64,000 nucleotides of DNA from Modestobacter marinus (GTDB lineage: Bacteria > Actinomycetota > Actinomycetes > Mycobacteriales > Geodermatophilaceae): assembly GCF_019799945.1 (NCBI RefSeq), contig NZ_JABGCH010000022.1:24678-88677 (forward strand). The letters are read 5' to 3'. Shown piece after piece: positions 43,638-51,935 of the stretch (position 1 is its first letter; each line of letters begins with the position of its first letter). A program made the translations under genes and the position numbers. Below the pieces are notes generated by a model. That model was not told the DNA's origin, searched no databases, and saw only the letters and a list, made by a program, of their open reading frames with translations.

Positions 43638-44150
43638 TCAAGTGCGGCGCCGGAGCGGTCCCCCTGACCCGTCGGTCCAGCGCCCCCGCAGCCGCAGCAG
43701 CGGGTCGCCGTCCCCCAGCACCGGCACCCCCTCCACCGCGAGCAGGACGACCACGTGGTCCCCCGCCTCGACCACCGAGGCGACCCGGCAGTCCAGCGCG
43801 GCCAGCCCGTCGTCGAGCACGATCGCGTCGCTGATCGGGGCGCGGTGCCACGGCACCGACTCCAGCAGGTGCCGGGCGCTGGGCCGGCCCGCGGAGGCGA
43901 AGCGGCTGGCCAGGATCGCGTGCTCGGCGGCGAGCACGGTCACCGCGCCGGCGCCCACGGCCTGCAGCACCTCCGCCGGGTAGCCGTCGGCGGCCAACCC
44001 GATCGCGACCAGTGGTGGATCGGCGGAGACGCTCATCAGCGAGGTGACCGTCGTCCCGACGTCGTCGATGTCGTCCCGGACGGTCAGCAGCACCACCCCG
44101 GCGGCGTACTGGCGCAGGGCGGCGGCGAACTCCTCGGGCTCGACGGGCAC
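43638..44150 (-). CDS. Flavin reductase domain protein (split-barrel FMN-binding)
   Basis: 170 aa from GTG 44150. The flavin reductase fold shows EEFAAALRQYAAGVVLLTVRD, GTTVTSLMSVSADPPLVAIGLAAD, FASAGRPSARHLLESVPW, ALDCRVASVVEAGDHVVVLLAVEGV. Such proteins reduce FMN or FAD with NAD(P)H for a partner monooxygenase, or bind flavin stably. It is divergent from a disulfide reductase with only 26 bp between the two starts, so both promoters must overlap or mRNAs must be leaderless. No partner oxygenase is adjacent. Confidence 0.88.
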   Translation of the reverse strand: MPVEPEEFAAALRQYAAGVVLLTVRDDIDDVGTTVTSLMSVSADPPLVAIGLAADGYPAEVLQAVGAGAVTVLAAEHAILASRFASAGRPSARHLLESVPWHRAPISDAIVLDDGLAALDCRVASVVEAGDHVVVLLAVEGVPVLGDGDPLLRLRGRWTDGSGGPLRRRT

Positions 44151-44176
44151 GGGGGCCAGTCGACCACAATGCCCCG

Positions 44177-45595
44177 GTGACCACCGCGGAGCAGACCTTC
44201 GACGTCGTCGTCCTGGGCGCCGGGTCGACCGGGGAGAACGTCGCCGACATCGCCGTCCGGGGCGGACTCAGCACCGTCCTCGTCGAGAGCGACCTGGTCG
44301 GCGGGGAGTGCTCGTACTGGGCGTGCATGCCGAGCAAGACGCTGCTGCGGGGCAGCGAGACGCTGGCCGAGGCCCGGTCGGTGCGCGGCGCGGCCGCGGC
44401 GGTCACCGGCGAGCAGGACGTCGCCGGCACCTTCGCCCGCCGGGACGTGGCCACCCACCACTGGGACGACGCCGGGCAGGCGCGGTGGGTCCAGGGCGCG
44501 GGCATCACCCTGGTGCGCGGCCGGGGCCGGCTGGCGGGGGAGCGGCGGGTCGTCGTCCCCACGCCGGACGGCGAGGTGGTGCTCACCGCCCGGCACGCGG
44601 TCGCCGTCTGCACCGGCTCGCGGGCCGCGATGCCGCCGGTCGACGGCCTGGCCGAGGTGCAGCCGTGGACGCCGCGCGAGGCCACCAGCGCCCGTGAGGT
44701 CCCGGGCCGGCTGCTGGTGATCGGTGGCGGCTACGTCGGCTGCGAGATGGCCACCGCCTGGCGGCAGCTGGGTGCGACGGTGACCCTGGTGCAGCGCGGT
44801 GTCCGGCTGCTGACCGGGGCCGAGCCGCAGGCCGGGGCGGCGGTCGGCGAGTCGCTGCGCCGGCTCGGCGTCGACGTCCGGCTGGGCACGCGGGTCCACG
44901 CCGTGCGGCGGAACGGCGCGGAGGTCGTGCTGACCACCTCCGCCGGTGAGCTGCGCGGGGACCAGGTGCTGGTCGCTGTCGGGCGGGCGGCCAACACCGA
45001 GGAGATCGGGGTGGAGACCGTCGGCCTCCGGCCTGGGTCGTACCTGGACGTCGACGACTCGCTGCAGGTCCGCGGCCTGCCCTGGCTGTACGGCGTGGGC
45101 GACGTCAACGGCCGGCGGCAGCTCACTCACATGGGCAAGTACCAGGCCCGGCAGGCCGGCAACGCGATCGTCACCCGCGCCCGCGGCGAGCGGGTCGACC
45201 TCACCGACTGGTCCCCGTTCGTGGCCACCGCCGACTCCCGGGCCACGCCCAGCGTCGTCTTCACCGATCCGCAGGTCGCCGCGGTCGGGATGACCAGCGC
45301 CGAGGCCGCGGTGGCGGGGCTGCCGCACCGGGTCGTCGAGTACCCGATCGGCGACGTCGCCGGCGCCAGCGTCTTCGCCGACGGCTACACCGGGACGGCG
45401 GTGGCCGTGGTCGACACCGAGCGGGAGGTGCTGCTCGGGGTGACCTTCGTCGGCGCGGGGGTCGCCGAGCTGCTGCACTCGGCGACCGTCGCGGTCGTCG
45501 GCGAGGTGCCCATCGCCCGGCTCTGGCACGCCGTCCCCTCGTACCCGACGATCAGTGAGGTGTGGCTGCGTCTGCTCGAGACGTGGCGGGGCTGA
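44177..45595 (+). CDS. FAD-dependent pyridine nucleotide-disulfide oxidoreductase
   Basis: 472 aa from GTG 44177. Class I features: FAD-binding VVVLGAGSTGENVADIAVRGG, redox pair in GGECSYWACMPSK (Cys-x4-Cys), NAD(P)-binding LLVIGGGYVGCEMATAWRQLG, GVGDVNGRRQLTHMGKYQARQAG and a C-terminal dimer domain with HAVPSYPTISEVW, whose His and Glu fit the catalytic acid-base pair. This resembles mercuric-reductase/dihydrolipoamide-dehydrogenase-like proteins; the extra N-terminal heavy-metal domain and C-terminal CC pair of true MerA are absent. The substrate is uncertain. NAD kinase starts 2 bp after its stop. Confidence 0.88.
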   Translation: MTTAEQTFDVVVLGAGSTGENVADIAVRGGLSTVLVESDLVGGECSYWACMPSKTLLRGSETLAEARSVRGAAAAVTGEQDVAGTFARRDVATHHWDDAGQARWVQGAGITLVRGRGRLAGERRVVVPTPDGEVVLTARHAVAVCTGSRAAMPPVDGLAEVQPWTPREATSAREVPGRLLVIGGGYVGCEMATAWRQLGATVTLVQRGVRLLTGAEPQAGAAVGESLRRLGVDVRLGTRVHAVRRNGAEVVLTTSAGELRGDQVLVAVGRAANTEEIGVETVGLRPGSYLDVDDSLQVRGLPWLYGVGDVNGRRQLTHMGKYQARQAGNAIVTRARGERVDLTDWSPFVATADSRATPSVVFTDPQVAAVGMTSAEAAVAGLPHRVVEYPIGDVAGASVFADGYTGTAVAVVDTEREVLLGVTFVGAGVAELLHSATVAVVGEVPIARLWHAVPSYPTISEVWLRLLETWRG

Positions 45596-45597
45596 CC

Positions 45598-46557
45598 GTG
45601 CGCGACGGCAGCCGGATCGGCCTGGTCCTGCACCCGCAGCGCGACTGCTCCACCGCGGCGGCGCAGGTGGCCGGGTGGGCCGGCCGGCACGACGTCGAGC
45701 TGGTCGCGGCGGCCGGGGACGTCGCCCGGCTGGGGCTGCAGGGGGTGCGGCCGGTGGGGGTCGAGGAGCTGGCCGGCAGCTGCGACGGGCTGATGGCCCT
45801 GGGCGGGGACGGCACCCTGCTCGGCGCGATGCGGCTGGTGGTGCGGCGGCCGGTGCCGGTGCTCGGCGTCAACTTCGGCCGGCTGGGCTTCCTCACCGAG
45901 GTGGAGGGCCGGGAGCTGGATGCGGCGCTGACCGCGATGGCCGAGGGCCGTTCGACGATCGAGTCGCGCAGCTGCCTGGCGGTGCGGGGACCGGGCTGGG
46001 AGACGGTCGCGTTCAACGACGTCGTCCTGGCCCGCGTGCCGGGGGAGGGCATGGTCGACGCGACCCTGTCGGTCTCGGGACGCCGGTACGGGCACTACCG
46101 CAGCGACGCGCTCATCGTGGCCACGCCGATGGGCTCCACCGCCTACAGCTACGCCGCCGGCGGCCCGGTGATGTCCCCGGGCGTAGAGGGGGTGCTGGTC
46201 ACGCCGTCCGCGCCGCTCAACGGCATCGACCGACCGCTGGTCCTCGGTCCGGACGAGCCGCTGCACCTGTCCCTGCCCGCGGGCGCCGGGCGGCCGGCCG
46301 TGGAGGTCGACGGCCTGCTCCACGGCCGGCTCGGACCCGGCGACGAGCTGCTCGTGTCGACCCGCCGGGACGCCGGGCTGCTCGTCCGGCTCGACGACTG
46401 GGTGGCCGCCGACCGCAGCCGGGTCAAGCTCTCCCTGCTGGACCTGCCCCTGCTCCCTGAGGAGTTGCTCGAGCTGCTCCCTGAGGACCTGCGCCGCCGC
46501 CAGCCCGGTGGCGTCCCGGAGCACGGCAGCTCGCCGGACGCACCGGGCCCTCGTTGA
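45598..46557 (+). CDS. nadK: NAD kinase
   Basis: 319 aa from GTG 45598, two bases after the preceding stop; an in-frame GTG at 45583 is also possible. The ATP-NAD kinase motif ALGGDGTLLGAMR has catalytic Asp71, and VNFGRLGFLTE and TPMGSTAYSYAAGGP are conserved. It makes NADP from NAD with ATP or polyphosphate. Coupling to the flavin/disulfide reductase suggests NADPH supply, but this is inference. The C-terminal tail (DLRRRQPGGVPEHGSSPDAPGPR) is a non-conserved extension. The gene converges with dhaK, 9 bp apart. Confidence 0.93.
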   Translation: MRDGSRIGLVLHPQRDCSTAAAQVAGWAGRHDVELVAAAGDVARLGLQGVRPVGVEELAGSCDGLMALGGDGTLLGAMRLVVRRPVPVLGVNFGRLGFLTEVEGRELDAALTAMAEGRSTIESRSCLAVRGPGWETVAFNDVVLARVPGEGMVDATLSVSGRRYGHYRSDALIVATPMGSTAYSYAAGGPVMSPGVEGVLVTPSAPLNGIDRPLVLGPDEPLHLSLPAGAGRPAVEVDGLLHGRLGPGDELLVSTRRDAGLLVRLDDWVAADRSRVKLSLLDLPLLPEELLELLPEDLRRRQPGGVPEHGSSPDAPGPR

Positions 46558-46566
46558 CCGTGGTCG

Positions 46567-47562
46567 TCAGAAGACGCGGATCGCGACCTCGGCGGGAGCT
46601 GCCAGCAGCCGCTCGATCTCGTCGTCGAGCCGGGTGAGGGTCAGCGAGGCGCCGGCCATGTCCAGCGAGGTGCAGTACTCGTTGACGTAGCTGCGTCCCA
46701 CCGTGATGCCCCGCTCCTCCAGCTGCTGGTGCGCCCGCCGGAACAGGATGTACAGCTCGCTGATCGGCGTGCCGCCCAGGCCGTTGACCATCAGGGCGAC
46801 CCGGTCACCGGACTGGTAGGGCAGGTCGCTGACGACGGCCTCCAGCAGCTCGTCGGCGATCTCGTCGGCGCTGGCCAGGCCCCGCCGCTCCCGGCCGGGT
46901 TCGCCGTGGATGCCCACCCCGACCTCCATCTCGTCGGGGCCCAGGTCGAACAGCGGGGAGCCCTTCGCCGGGGGCGTGCAGGCGGTGAGCGCCAGGCCCA
47001 TGGTGCGGGTGACGTCGTTGACCTTGCGGCCGATCCGTACCAGCTCGTCGAGCTCAGCACCCTCCTCGGACGCCGCGCCGACCGCCTTCATCACGAAAAA
47101 GTTTCCGGCCACGCCGCGCCGGCCCACGGTGTAGGTGGAGTCCTTGACCGCCACGTCGTCGTTGATCGTGAGGATCTCGACCTTGATCCCCTCGGACTCG
47201 GCCAGCTCGCGGCCCATGTCGAAGGCCATCCGGTCGCCGGTGTAGTTGTTCACCAGCAGCAGCACGCCTTTCGGTGAGGCGAGCAGCTTGGTGGTCTCGT
47301 AGACGTAGTCCATGGGCGGGGCGGCGAAGACGTCGCCCGGACAGGCGGCGTCGAGCATGCCGCGACCGACGACCATGACGTGCGCCGGCTCGTGGCCCGA
47401 CCCGGACCCCTGGACGATCGAGACCTTGTCCTGCCGCGGGGCGTCGGCCCGCATGATGAGGTTGTACTGCGGCACGTACTTGAGGGTGTCCGGGTTGGCG
47501 CGCGCGATGCCCTCGAGCATCTCGGGCACGAAGTTCTTGGGGTCGTTGACGAACTTCTTCAT
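46567..47562 (-). CDS. dhaK: Dihydroxyacetone kinase subunit DhaK
   Basis: 331 aa, normal length. His219 in GVGIHGEPG corresponds to the residue that binds the carbonyl substrate as a hemiaminal. GSGSGHEPAH (52-61) and VNNYTGDRMAFDMG complete the site. DhaK binds dihydroxyacetone (or a related ketose) and DhaL supplies phosphate. The ATG overlaps the dhaL stop as ATGA. No DhaM (the PTS phosphodonor) is encoded nearby. It is the last gene of the aldolase-HAD-dhaL-dhaK operon. Confidence 0.96.
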   Translation of the reverse strand: MKKFVNDPKNFVPEMLEGIARANPDTLKYVPQYNLIMRADAPRQDKVSIVQGSGSGHEPAHVMVVGRGMLDAACPGDVFAAPPMDYVYETTKLLASPKGVLLLVNNYTGDRMAFDMGRELAESEGIKVEILTINDDVAVKDSTYTVGRRGVAGNFFVMKAVGAASEEGAELDELVRIGRKVNDVTRTMGLALTACTPPAKGSPLFDLGPDEMEVGVGIHGEPGRERRGLASADEIADELLEAVVSDLPYQSGDRVALMVNGLGGTPISELYILFRRAHQQLEERGITVGRSYVNEYCTSLDMAGASLTLTRLDDEIERLLAAPAEVAIRVF

Positions 47563-48206
47563 GACGACGCTCCCTGTGTCTGCCAGGCCTTGCTGACCCG
47601 ATCGGTGATCACGGCCACCGCCATCGCTCCGGCGTCGACCGAGTCCCTGCTGCGTTCGCCCGTGTAGGACGCGCGTCCGCGCTTGGCGACCATCCCGAGG
47701 GTGGCCTCGGCCGCCTGCCGTGCCGTCTCGGCGGCGGCGGCGAGCGCCGCGGCGCCGTCGGCCCCGGAGCGCAGCTCCTGCTCCAGGCGGTCGGTGAACG
47801 GGATCAGGGCGTCCAGCAGGGTCTTGTCTCCGAGGTCGGACTGCCCGCGGGCCTTGATCCCCTCGACGGCCGCCCGGAACATGGCCACCACCTGGTCGCC
47901 GTCCAGGTCGGTCGCGTCGCCGGCGGCCATGCCGGCGCGCATGAACGCCGTTCCCCAGATCGGGCCGGACGTGCCGCCGATCCGCGAGGTGACGACCATC
48001 CCGGCCTTCTTCAGGAAGGTGCCCGGGGTGCTGCGGTCGAGGTCGTCCCAGCCCTCCAGCAGCTTCTCGAAGCCGCGGGCCAGGGAGTAGCCGAAGTCGC
48101 CGTCGCCGACGACGGAGTCCAGGTCGCCGAAGTACCGCTCGTTCTCGACGGCGGTCTCGGCGATCGTGCGGACGACGAGGTCCACCTGTTGCTGCGTGCT
48201 GGTCAC
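47559..48206 (-). CDS. dhaL: Dihydroxyacetone kinase subunit DhaL
   Basis: 215 aa from GTG 48206, with a strong AGGGAGGG site. Nucleotide/Mg site: Asp residues in SVVGDGDFGYSLARGF (35 and 37), GGTSGPIWGTAFMRAG and DKTLLDALIPF. The family works with DhaK; ADP-containing DhaL accepts phosphate from DhaM in PTS systems, or uses ATP in others. Since no dhaM is nearby, the donor is uncertain. Start and stop overlap both neighbours (GTGA and ATGA), a sign of tight translational coupling. Confidence 0.94.
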   Translation of the reverse strand: MTSTQQQVDLVVRTIAETAVENERYFGDLDSVVGDGDFGYSLARGFEKLLEGWDDLDRSTPGTFLKKAGMVVTSRIGGTSGPIWGTAFMRAGMAAGDATDLDGDQVVAMFRAAVEGIKARGQSDLGDKTLLDALIPFTDRLEQELRSGADGAAALAAAAETARQAAEATLGMVAKRGRASYTGERSRDSVDAGAMAVAVITDRVSKAWQTQGASS

Positions 48207-49045
48207 GCGGGCCCTCCCTCTGCTGGTTCCTGCACCTCTCCGCGGGGCGGGCCGGAGCCGGTCGGCACCGGTTGCGGGACGAGGCACGCCCTGAGGTCGT
48301 CGAGGGTGACCAGGGGGCCCGGGTGCGCGGCGCCCCGGTTGGCGAGCACCTCGATCGGTGGCCGGCCGGGGTCCCCGAGCTCGGACACCACCAGCACGGC
48401 CTCGTCGAAGTCCTCCTCGCGGGTGTAGCCGTTGACGGTGACCAGGCAGCGCAGCCCGGCGCGGGTGGCGGCGAGCAGGCCGTTGCGGGAGTCCTCGACG
48501 ACCAGCGTGTCGGCCGGGTCCAGCCCGAGCCGCTCCACGGTGAGCAGGTAGATCCCGGGGTCGGGCTTCTTGGCCGGCACCACGTCCCCGGCGAAGACCG
48601 GCACGCGCGCCGCGGCGTCGGTCCCGACGGCGTGGGTGAGCACCGCGCGCACGGAGTCCTCGGCCGAGGTGGAGGCCACCGCCACCGTCCAGCCGGCGTC
48701 CAGCGCCCCCGCGATCACCCGCGCGATCCCGGGGCGGGCGGGGATCCGCCCCTCGGCCACCAGCTGCTTGAACCGCGCCGTCTTGTACCGGTGCCAGCCG
48801 GCCAGGAGCTCGGACCGCGCGCCCTCGTCGTCCGGGACGCCGGCCGCGCGGACGAACTCCGGGTCCGCGAAGAGGCTGGCCATCCGCTCCTTGCCGCCGC
48901 CGATCCGCAGCTTCTCGGCGTAGTCGTCCTCGCTCCACCGCACCGGCAGCCCGAAGTGCTCGAAGGTCGCGTTGAAGGCCGGCAGGTGCCCGTCCCGCTC
49001 GGTGTCGGCGAGGACCCCGTCGCAGTCGAGGACGAGCGCGGTCAC
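48203..49045 (-). CDS. HAD-superfamily phosphatase (CbbY/phosphoglycolate phosphatase-like)
   Basis: 280 aa from GTG 49045, overlapping the aldolase stop as GTGA. HAD motifs: [10 protein letters not shown] (nucleophile and acid Asp), ASTSAED (motif 2), KKPDPGIYL (motif 3 Lys) and [12 protein letters not shown] (motif 4). A helical cap lies between motifs 1 and 2. The fold hydrolyses or isomerises sugar phosphates; residues do not tell which. A C-terminal extension of about 50 residues ([19 protein letters not shown]) is unusual. Sharing an operon with an aldolase and a ketose kinase suggests a sugar-phosphate substrate. Confidence 0.88.
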   Translation of the reverse strand: MTALVLDCDGVLADTERDGHLPAFNATFEHFGLPVRWSEDDYAEKLRIGGGKERMASLFADPEFVRAAGVPDDEGARSELLAGWHRYKTARFKQLVAEGRIPARPGIARVIAGALDAGWTVAVASTSAEDSVRAVLTHAVGTDAAARVPVFAGDVVPAKKPDPGIYLLTVERLGLDPADTLVVEDSRNGLLAATRAGLRCLVTVNGYTREEDFDEAVLVVSELGDPGRPPIEVLANRGAAHPGPLVTLDDLRACLVPQPVPTGSGPPRGEVQEPAEGGPA

Positions 49046-49926
49046 CAGGCCCGCCCGGAGCTGCCGAACAGCCGGATGTGGGAGCGGGCCATCTCCACCA
49101 CGGCGGCCCGCTGGTGGCGGAAGAGCGACGGCGGGTCCCACGTGCCCTTCTCCTCGGCGCCCTTGAGGAACTCCAGCGCCGACTTCATGAACGCCTCTTT
49201 GAGCGCGGTGGAGATGTTGACCTTCGCGCAGCCGCGGCTGATCAGGTCGGTGAACTGCTCGTCGGACAGGCCGGTCCCGCCGTGCAGCGCCATCGGCACC
49301 CCGGTGGCCTCGACCAGGTCCGACACCCGCTGGTGGTCCAGCGTCGGTGTGGCCTTGTACTGCCCGTGCGCGTTGCCGATGGCGGGGGCGAAGCAGTCGA
49401 CCTCGGTGCGCTTGATGAAGTCGACCGCGACCTCGAGGCTCTGCCGCGCCGAGGCCTCGTCGGACCCGATGCCGTCCTCGACGCCCTGGATGCCCTCGAT
49501 CTCGCCCTCGACGTGGGCGCCGCGCCGTCGCGCCTCGGCGACGACCTCCTGGGTCTGGCGCAGGTTCTCCGCGACGTCGAGCTCGTGCGCGTCGAACAGC
49601 ACCGAGTTCCAGCCGCCGGCGAGGCAGTCGCTGATCACCGAGCGCTCGGGGCAGTGGTCGAGGTGCAGGGTGACCGGGACGGCGACGTCGCGCGCCAGCG
49701 CGGAGAAGATCCCGAAGAGCTGGTCGCGGCCGTACTGGCGGACGGTCTTCACCGAGGTCTGCAGGATGACCGGCGCCCGCTCCTCGGCCGCGGCGGCGAG
49801 CACGCCCTCGATCGTCAGGTCGTTGAGGATGTTGAACGCGGCGACGCCGTAGCGGTCGGCCAGCGCTCGGTCGAGCATCTCCTTCATCGGGACGACGGGC
49901 ACCGCGGCCTCCTGGCTCTCCTCCAC
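49042..49926 (-). CDS. Class II ketose-bisphosphate aldolase
   Basis: 294 aa from GTG 49926. The zinc-site segments [29 protein letters not shown], the GNAHGQYKA loop and [12 protein letters not shown] are typical of class II fructose/tagatose-bisphosphate aldolases, and the closer resemblance is to the KbaY/GatY type rather than to housekeeping Fba. [11 protein letters not shown] is also family-like. It cleaves a ketose bisphosphate to dihydroxyacetone phosphate and an aldehyde phosphate, or the reverse. As first gene of a four-gene operon with HAD phosphatase, dhaL and dhaK, it probably acts in one pathway with them. Exact sugar unknown. Confidence 0.9.
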   Translation of the reverse strand: MEESQEAAVPVVPMKEMLDRALADRYGVAAFNILNDLTIEGVLAAAAEERAPVILQTSVKTVRQYGRDQLFGIFSALARDVAVPVTLHLDHCPERSVISDCLAGGWNSVLFDAHELDVAENLRQTQEVVAEARRRGAHVEGEIEGIQGVEDGIGSDEASARQSLEVAVDFIKRTEVDCFAPAIGNAHGQYKATPTLDHQRVSDLVEATGVPMALHGGTGLSDEQFTDLISRGCAKVNISTALKEAFMKSALEFLKGAEEKGTWDPPSLFRHQRAAVVEMARSHIRLFGSSGRAW

Positions 49927-49959
49927 CGGCCGAGCTGCCTGGAGATCGGCCTGGGCTCG

Positions 49960-49971
49960 GCCACGCGTGGC
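49960..49971. promoter_or_regulatory. Candidate operator of the aldolase-dha operon
   Basis: Perfect 12-bp palindrome GCCACGCGTGGC, 34 bp upstream of the aldolase GTG and just downstream of a possible -10 TAGCGT (minus strand). Its symmetry would suit a LacI- or GntR-type repressor; no regulator is adjacent. Confidence 0.35.
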
Positions 49972-50095
49972 GGCACGCTAGAACCCCGGTCACCCCCCGG
50001 CCAGGGCGCCGACGAGCGCCCCGGACCCGCCCGGCGCTGCGACAGCGGGGCGTGCCCTCGTGGCGACGGCCCGCCAGGAGGGGCCGCCGCCGGGC

Positions 50096-50881
50096 TCAGG
50101 CCAGCGGGAACGGCTCGTCGCTGGGAGCGGGCAGGTCGCCGTCCACGGTGGCGGTCACCGTGACCGACCCGAACCGCGCCTGCCCGCCGAACAGGGACAG
50201 GAAGGCGGTGTCCGCCGCGTCCCGGCCGGAGCAGATGCGCACCAGGGACGACGTGGGCGCCAGCCGGGTGGCGTCGACGGTCTGCCAGACGCCGTCGACG
50301 TCGGCCTCCACGACCGCGTGGAAGTCCATCGGGTCCAGGCCGGGCGCGTAGACGGCGACCAGCCGGGCCGGGACCTCCAGTGCGCGCAGCAGGGTGATGG
50401 TCAGGTGCGCGTAGTCGCGGCAGACGCCCTGGCCGAGCAGCAGGGTGTCGACGGCGGTGTCCACCGGGCGGCTGGACCCGGCGGTGTAGATGAGCCGGTC
50501 GTGCACCCACGCGGCCACCGCGGCGACCAGCTCGACCCGCGGCCGGGTGCGGTCGAACTCGGTGGAGGCGTACCCCTCCAGCTGGTCCGAGGGGCAGTAG
50601 CGGCTGGGCCGCACGTACTCGGCCCACTCGGCCGGGGTGACCTCCCGGGGGCTCCCCGCGGAGTCCACCGAGCCGGTGTAGGTGATGGTCGTGTCGCCGG
50701 CGGGCAGCTGGAGGCGGTGCACCCGGGCGCCGGGGACGGCGACCTCCTCGGGGTCCACCGGCCGGCCGTCGGTGAGCACGGTCAGCTGCTCGCGGTCGGG
50801 CGCGGCCAGCGCGACCTGCAGCAGCGCGGTCGCCGGTGCGGGGGAGGAGAGGGTCAGCGTGCAGGCGACGTCGGTGCGCAT
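50096..50881 (-). CDS. Transglutaminase-like cysteine protease-fold protein
   Basis: 261 aa from ATG 50881. The transglutaminase triad is complete: Cys154 in GQGVCRDYAHL, His188 in MDFHAVVEADV and Asp203 in TVDATRLAP. The N-terminal 70 residues are a beta-rich domain (LTLSSPAPATALLQVALAA, VHRLQLPAGDTTITYTG) as in the actinobacterial transglut-N type. It has no signal peptide. Relatives act as peptidases or amidases; substrate unknown. It is divergent from the SGNH gene, with a 34-bp inverted repeat between. Confidence 0.9.
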   Translation of the reverse strand: MRTDVACTLTLSSPAPATALLQVALAAPDREQLTVLTDGRPVDPEEVAVPGARVHRLQLPAGDTTITYTGSVDSAGSPREVTPAEWAEYVRPSRYCPSDQLEGYASTEFDRTRPRVELVAAVAAWVHDRLIYTAGSSRPVDTAVDTLLLGQGVCRDYAHLTITLLRALEVPARLVAVYAPGLDPMDFHAVVEADVDGVWQTVDATRLAPTSSLVRICSGRDAADTAFLSLFGGQARFGSVTVTATVDGDLPAPSDEPFPLA

Positions 50882-50927
50882 GACCGACCATGTTGACCGT
50901 TCCACCTGTCCGCATGCGGCGGGCGGG

Positions 50928-50996
50928 TGTGTGTTCTCGCACTCCTGTGCTCTGCATGCCAGTGGCATGCAGAGCACAGGAGTGCGAGAACACACA
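50928..50996. repeat. Perfect 34-bp inverted repeat between divergent genes
   Basis: Arms 50928-50961 and 50963-50996 are exactly complementary around one central G, for 69 bp in all. The outer part of the left arm reads TGTGTGTTCTCGCACTCC. It would make a very strong cruciform or RNA hairpin. It lies 46 bp upstream of the transglutaminase ATG and 35 bp before the SGNH GTG, so it overlaps their promoters rather than a 3' end. Confidence 0.9.
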
Positions 50997-51031
50997 TGCG
51001 GGGCCGGTCCGCGGCGTGGTGCAGTGGAGTC

Positions 51032-51862
51032 GTGCAACCAGGCAGTGACCGACGTTCGTGGCAGCGCTACATCGCGGTGGGGGACTCCTTCACCGAGGGC
51101 CTGAGCGACCCGGACCCCGGCACCCCGGACGCCTTCCGTGGCTGGGCCGACCGGCTGGCCGGGCACCTGGCCGCCGCCTCGCCGACCGGGACCGTCGAGT
51201 ACGCCAACCTCGCCGTCCGCGGACGGCTGCTGGCCCAGGTGCTCGACGAGCAGGTGCCGGTCGCGCTGGCGGCGGAGCCGGACCTGGTGAGCCTGGTCGC
51301 GGGTGGGAACGACCTGCTGCGCCCGGGCGTGGACCCGGACCGGCTGGCGGCCGACCTGGAGACCGCGGTCGCCGCCTTCCGGGAGATCGGGGCCGACGTC
51401 CTGCTGGCCACCGGGGTCGACCCGCGGCAGACGCCGATCATCCGGCGCACCCGCGGCCGGGTCGCGGTGTTCAACAGCCACCTGTGGTCGATCGCGGCCC
51501 GGCACGGCGCCGTCGTCCTCGACCAGTGGGGCGCCGCCTGGCTGCAGGACCTTCGGATGTGGGACCCGGGTGACCGCATCCACCTGACCAGCGAGGGTCA
51601 CCGCCGCACCGCGCTGGCCGCCGCGTCCGCGCTCGGCGTGCCGGTGGCGGGGGACGACGGCTGGCGGACCCCGCTGGAGCCGGCGCCGCCCCGGCCGGCC
51701 CGCGAGGTGGCCGCCCAGGAGCTCGCCTGGGTGCGGGGCTTCGTGCTGCCCTGGATCGGGCGCCGGCTCACCGGCCGCTCCTCCGGCGACGGCCGCACGC
51801 CCAAGCGGGCCACGCCGCAGCCGCTGTCGACCGGACCCGCCCTCGAGGACACGATCCGCTGA
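51032..51862 (+). CDS. SGNH/GDSL hydrolase family protein
   Basis: 276 aa from GTG 51032 (VQPGSDRRSWQRYIAVGDSF), which has GGAG only three bases upstream. Block I with Ser19 (YIAVGDSFTEG), the Asn block III (VAGGNDLLRPG) and block V Asp/His (GDRIHLTSEGHRRTALA) are all present. It is a cytoplasmic esterase/lipase-fold enzyme; the usual N-terminal signal peptide is absent. The C-terminal 45 residues are Arg/Pro-rich (RRLTGRSSGDGRTPKRAT). Substrate unknown. Confidence 0.88.
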   Translation: MQPGSDRRSWQRYIAVGDSFTEGLSDPDPGTPDAFRGWADRLAGHLAAASPTGTVEYANLAVRGRLLAQVLDEQVPVALAAEPDLVSLVAGGNDLLRPGVDPDRLAADLETAVAAFREIGADVLLATGVDPRQTPIIRRTRGRVAVFNSHLWSIAARHGAVVLDQWGAAWLQDLRMWDPGDRIHLTSEGHRRTALAAASALGVPVAGDDGWRTPLEPAPPRPAREVAAQELAWVRGFVLPWIGRRLTGRSSGDGRTPKRATPQPLSTGPALEDTIR

Positions 51863-51893
51863 CGCCCCGACCCGCTGCGCGGGTTGGACCGCC

Positions 51894-51930
51894 GGGCTCC
51901 GGAGCGCGCCACGGGGGCGCTCCGGAGCCC
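51894..51930. terminator. Bidirectional hairpin terminator
   Basis: Perfect 14-bp stem GGGCTCCGGAGCGC (51894-51907) with GCGCTCCGGAGCCC (51917-51930), nine-base loop, between the convergent SGNH and GGDEF-EAL stops. Confidence 0.82.
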
Positions 51931-51935
51931 CGTGG

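Noticed and set aside
44177-45595. Mercuric reductase
   Set aside because: It has the general disulfide reductase fold but lacks the heavy-metal N-terminal domain and C-terminal vicinal cysteines of MerA, and no other mer genes are near.
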